From contig CM034135.1 of NCBI GenBank assembly GCA_019914995.1, forward strand, positions 1,304,501 through 1,368,500: a stretch of DNA of 64,000 nucleotides, read 5' to 3'. Shown one piece after another: positions 60,932-64,000 of this stretch (its first letter is position 1; each line of letters starts with the position of its first letter). The notes under the pieces are model-generated. The model did not search any database. It saw nothing but the letters and a program-made list of their open reading frames with translations, and was not told where the DNA came from. The translations under genes and the position numbers were made by a program. Source of the stretch: Acanthochlamys bracteata (lineage: Eukaryota > Streptophyta > Magnoliopsida > Pandanales > Velloziaceae).

Positions 60932-61436
60932 TTCTCGAAATCAAGCCAATCACAGAGAGAAGGTTTTCACCGGCCAGAGCAGTGCGACAGGGAGCCAGTC
61001 CTCGCGCGGCCCAAGGGTTTATTAGTGAGTCTACCAACGGACTCGAGCCTGATGCTAAACTGTGCGATCAGAACACAAGGGGCACAGACCACAAATAAAC
61101 AGATGTATAATTTGCTAACTGCTGCATGTCATCACTCATCGCAGTTTAAAATGAACTGAAAAAGCTTCACTTATTCTGTGGTTATTTCGAGATAGACAAT
61201 CAAAATAAAATATTCATCATACAATCCCTGGAGATACAGTACATGGTGAACTTCTAAAGCCAGCACTAGATGAACAACAAATGAATAGATATGTTTTGGG
61301 TAATAATTCCGCTGGAACAAACAATTCTCACAATTCATTTGCAAGAGTCAGCGATCAGCATCTAAATCTAGAGATGTCAATGGACAGACTCTGATGTTGA
61401 TGCTCTTTACAACAACTAATCAAATGGCATCATGCG
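60932..61436. other. Upstream region of ERG, 3' side of the SUF4-like relic
   Basis: About 500 bases without coding signal. It should contain the ERG promoter and leader, and downstream sequence of the SUF4-like relic. Confidence 0.45.
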
Positions 61437-63960
61437 TTAGTGTTGACTCCAACAACATGATAGAGTGATGGTGGGAGGTGAAAATAATCGCTCTCTTGAA
61501 AAAGCCATATGACATGCGAGCATGTCCTCTGATATCCTTCTGTCTAGCACAACGTCTATGGAGTTCATCTGAAAGCGCAAGAAAGAATCAATAGTAGTGA
61601 GTAGATATATCTCTAGCAAGAATGATTGAAAAATTTCATGACTCTACAAAACAGGTAGAGTAAAATGGATTGCTGAATGAAGGCCTACTTGTACCATAGT
61701 CTGCCGACACATTTTTTTGTAAAAAACAGATAACAAGCAGATGCTAGCATTTGGCAAAAGCCTGTGCTGCGATAGGACTCTTGATCCATGCAAACCGCGT
61801 GGTCATTAAAGCAATAGGGAAAATGAATACCAAATATAAGATTTAAATTTAAACAAAGTACTATACATGCATGTTTTCCAATGAGCCTGGTGATAAGTTG
61901 ACAAAGACTGAATCAAACAAATGCATATCAAAACTATTGTCAGCTTTTACAAATCTACTGGATGAAAACGAATGTGGATACCTACTTGGAACTCCAATTT
62001 GCGCAAAGTTCGTGAATCTGCATGCAAGAAGAAACTCCTTATTATTATTCTGTGCAAGCTACAGACTTTGAAAGCACTAAATTATCTCATAAGTTTTCAG
62101 GTTATACCATCATCAATCACAAATCATTAATTCCACTAGAGGGCAGAAATAAAATTAGTAATGTTCCACCTACATACCAATTTGGGAAGCGCCAATCAAG
62201 TAGTGCACCCATTCAATGTTTTAAAAAGTGAATCCAACTTACCTGGCTAGTTTAATCATGCACCTAATAATTTGGTAATCATAAGCACATATATAATTAC
62301 AGTGCCAAAAATAGCAAGAAACAACTGGTTTTGCAATGTATAAGTAGCTCTAGACACACTCGAATAATATGGACAACCATTTCTGCTCTAGTTTGGAACT
62401 CAAGTTGGTTGTGCCTCTATTCAGTTTTGAGGGATTTACTTCCTAAAAGCAAATTATCTTCGTCTTTCAAACTCCATATAGAAATCAGTATACGCTAACG
62501 AAGCAAACTACTAAGCTATAGCATTGCCAAATATACCTCACTCATATAAAAGAGCAAACTACTAAGCTTAAAGCATTGGCAAGTACACCTCACTCATATA
62601 AAACTTAGATCATAAAATTAAAACAGATCAATCAGATAAATACCAAAGGCAACAGAAAAAATTTAGATAAGCAAATATTTGATATAGCATCAAACTGAAG
62701 AATAAGAAATTCCCAGCATTGGCTGAAAAAATTAAATAAATTGTGACACTTATAATTTTTTTTATAAAGTAATAAACAAACACCTGAAGCCTTGACTGCA
62801 CCTTTAAAATCTGCTGGAGAGCATGAAAGGAAGAAGCCAATAAAGGGGAAGCTTGTGTGGCTAAACTGCTAGCAGTCTTTATGGGGAACAGAGGTTGAGA
62901 TACAGTAGTTGGTGTGGCAGTTGAATACCAGGAGAAGTAGTGCAAATCAACAGCATGCTCACACTTGGAATAGGAAATAAAGGTTGCTGTGGTTTCATAG
63001 GTATGCGTGCGGGAGGAGGAAATGAACCAACTGCAGGTGGATACCATCAATGTGGACTTGGTGGCATCGACCATACTGGAGGTTAGTTGCACCTCTAGTG
63101 CAGGATTATAACTGAAATGAGTAAAAGATACAAGGTCCAGCCTAGCTTCGAGTTCATTTGACGGAAGTTGTCTATTCTATGTTTAGATGGACATGTAGAG
63201 AAAAGCCTTACAGTGGAGGTACTACACCATTAGTTGGCTGTGGAGAAAACCCAACTGCCCTGGGATTACAGCACTGACCAGCCTACTTGAAGAGACTTCC
63301 ACTTTTGGGACTTCTGCTGAAGGATCTTCATCTGCAAGCATGTTTTATGAGTTTTTAAAATACACCACGAAGAATAATATACCTTAAGAATGACAATTGT
63401 TTCTATACAGGATTATGGGAATCAGGTGGGTAATGGGTTGGAAACGAAATTACATAAGAGGGTCAAATCAAACAAGCTCACTATTCTGGCCATTCAAATG
63501 TAATAGAATTGTGGACCAACTCCACCAGAAAACAAACTTGAAGGAAGCAGCTTACAAAAAGCATAGAGAACTATATTGTTATTATAGTGAATGTCTCATA
63601 AGAAATGAACTCATTATGTATGAAAAATGTGTTGAGTCCCAACTAAAGAGATGCCAAAACAATGTAAGAAAAGTTGCCATACTGACATAACATCCAAAAA
63701 AGAGGCAAACCATACTCTAGTTTCAGCAAGACTAAAGGAGCGGATAACAAATAGGCTAAGACATTTTACAGGACATCGCAAAAATGTTCAGAATTAGGAA
63801 AACCTGGTCCAGTCAATATCCCACATATATGATCTCAAGAAGTTTAAAAATAAAACACGCTACCTTCACCATAGTGAGCTGCTCAAGCATCTGCAGGGAT
63901 TCAATTGCATCCCAAATAATTAGGTCAATAGATTCTCTGCCAGGCTTTTGCTTTAGGACT
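61437..63960 (-). pseudogene. Frameshifted SUF4-like C2H2 zinc-finger gene, truncated at the window edge
   Basis: Separate minus-strand pieces follow the order of SUPPRESSOR OF FRIGIDA4. At about 63883-63960 is GRESIDLIIW; the downstream match to the family's HYGE segment needs a one-base shift. At about 63240-63333 is DEDPSAEVPKVEVSSS. At about 62785-63105 are proline-rich blocks in different frames: PPAVGSFPPPARIPMKPQQP in one, and TVSQPLFPIKTASSLATQ in another, with a GT donor after RLQ. At 61437-61570 is the last exon, MNSIDVVLDRRISEDMLACH. SUF4 is a zinc-finger activator of the flowering repressor FLC with FRIGIDA. The zinc-finger exons would lie beyond 64000. The frameshifts indicate a dead copy. 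A functional paralogue elsewhere is possible. Confidence 0.78.
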
Positions 63961-64000
63961 CTGATAATTAAAAAAAGGCCAAATCCAATCTAGCAACATA

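Noticed and set aside
63397-63690. 97-codon plus-strand frame
   Set aside because: It lies in what would be an intron of the SUF4-like relic, with no motif or splice support.

Overview
This is a nuclear segment from a flowering plant, almost certainly a eudicot. The coding genes are interrupted by many short AT-rich GT-AG introns. They encode plant-typical products: pentatricopeptide proteins, a vacuolar sorting receptor, the floral F-box protein UFO, a plastid pTAC14-like relic and an ent-kaurene-synthase-like relic. Spacers are AT-rich and carry small inverted-repeat elements. Family names rest on recognising protein motifs by eye; no search was run. Exon borders were read from GT-AG signals, and every multi-exon model given with exon coordinates adds up to an open frame.

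Left third (1-24100): the last exons of an unidentified gene sit at the left edge. Then come a small PPR-like protein (minus), a decayed pTAC14 copy with LTR-like sequence inside it (about 3510-6440), organellar ribosomal protein uL22 (minus), a divergent RRM protein of the MRD1/RBM19 family (plus, start codon split by an intron), a DYW-class PPR protein (minus), and a 12-exon vacuolar sorting receptor (plus).

Middle (24100-45700): an ALA-interacting subunit (CDC50/LEM3), the 20-exon ubiquitin protease UBP14, a broken ent-kaurene-synthase-like remnant, a HAD-superfamily protein (minus) with a leader containing short upstream ORFs, and a secreted hybrid proline-rich protein.

Right third (45700-64000): coatomer epsilon subunit (minus), proteasome subunit alpha-4 with a long leader intron (minus), UFO (minus, with a small intron), an unrecognised five-exon gene (plus), an Era-type GTPase of the ERG family (minus), and a frameshifted SUF4-like zinc-finger gene that runs off the right edge. 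As I recall the Arabidopsis map, UFO, ERG and SUF4 are neighbours there too (AT1G30950, AT1G30960, AT1G30970), so this is probably a conserved block whose third member has decayed here.

The genes do not form a pathway. They are mostly housekeeping functions: ribosome biogenesis, organelle RNA and translation, secretory and vacuolar trafficking, and protein turnover, plus one floral regulator. I found no operon-like cluster, CRISPR array, phage or defence system. The most notable items are three relic genes, the split start codon, the UFO intron, the unrecognised gene beside UFO, and two groups of MITE-like elements.
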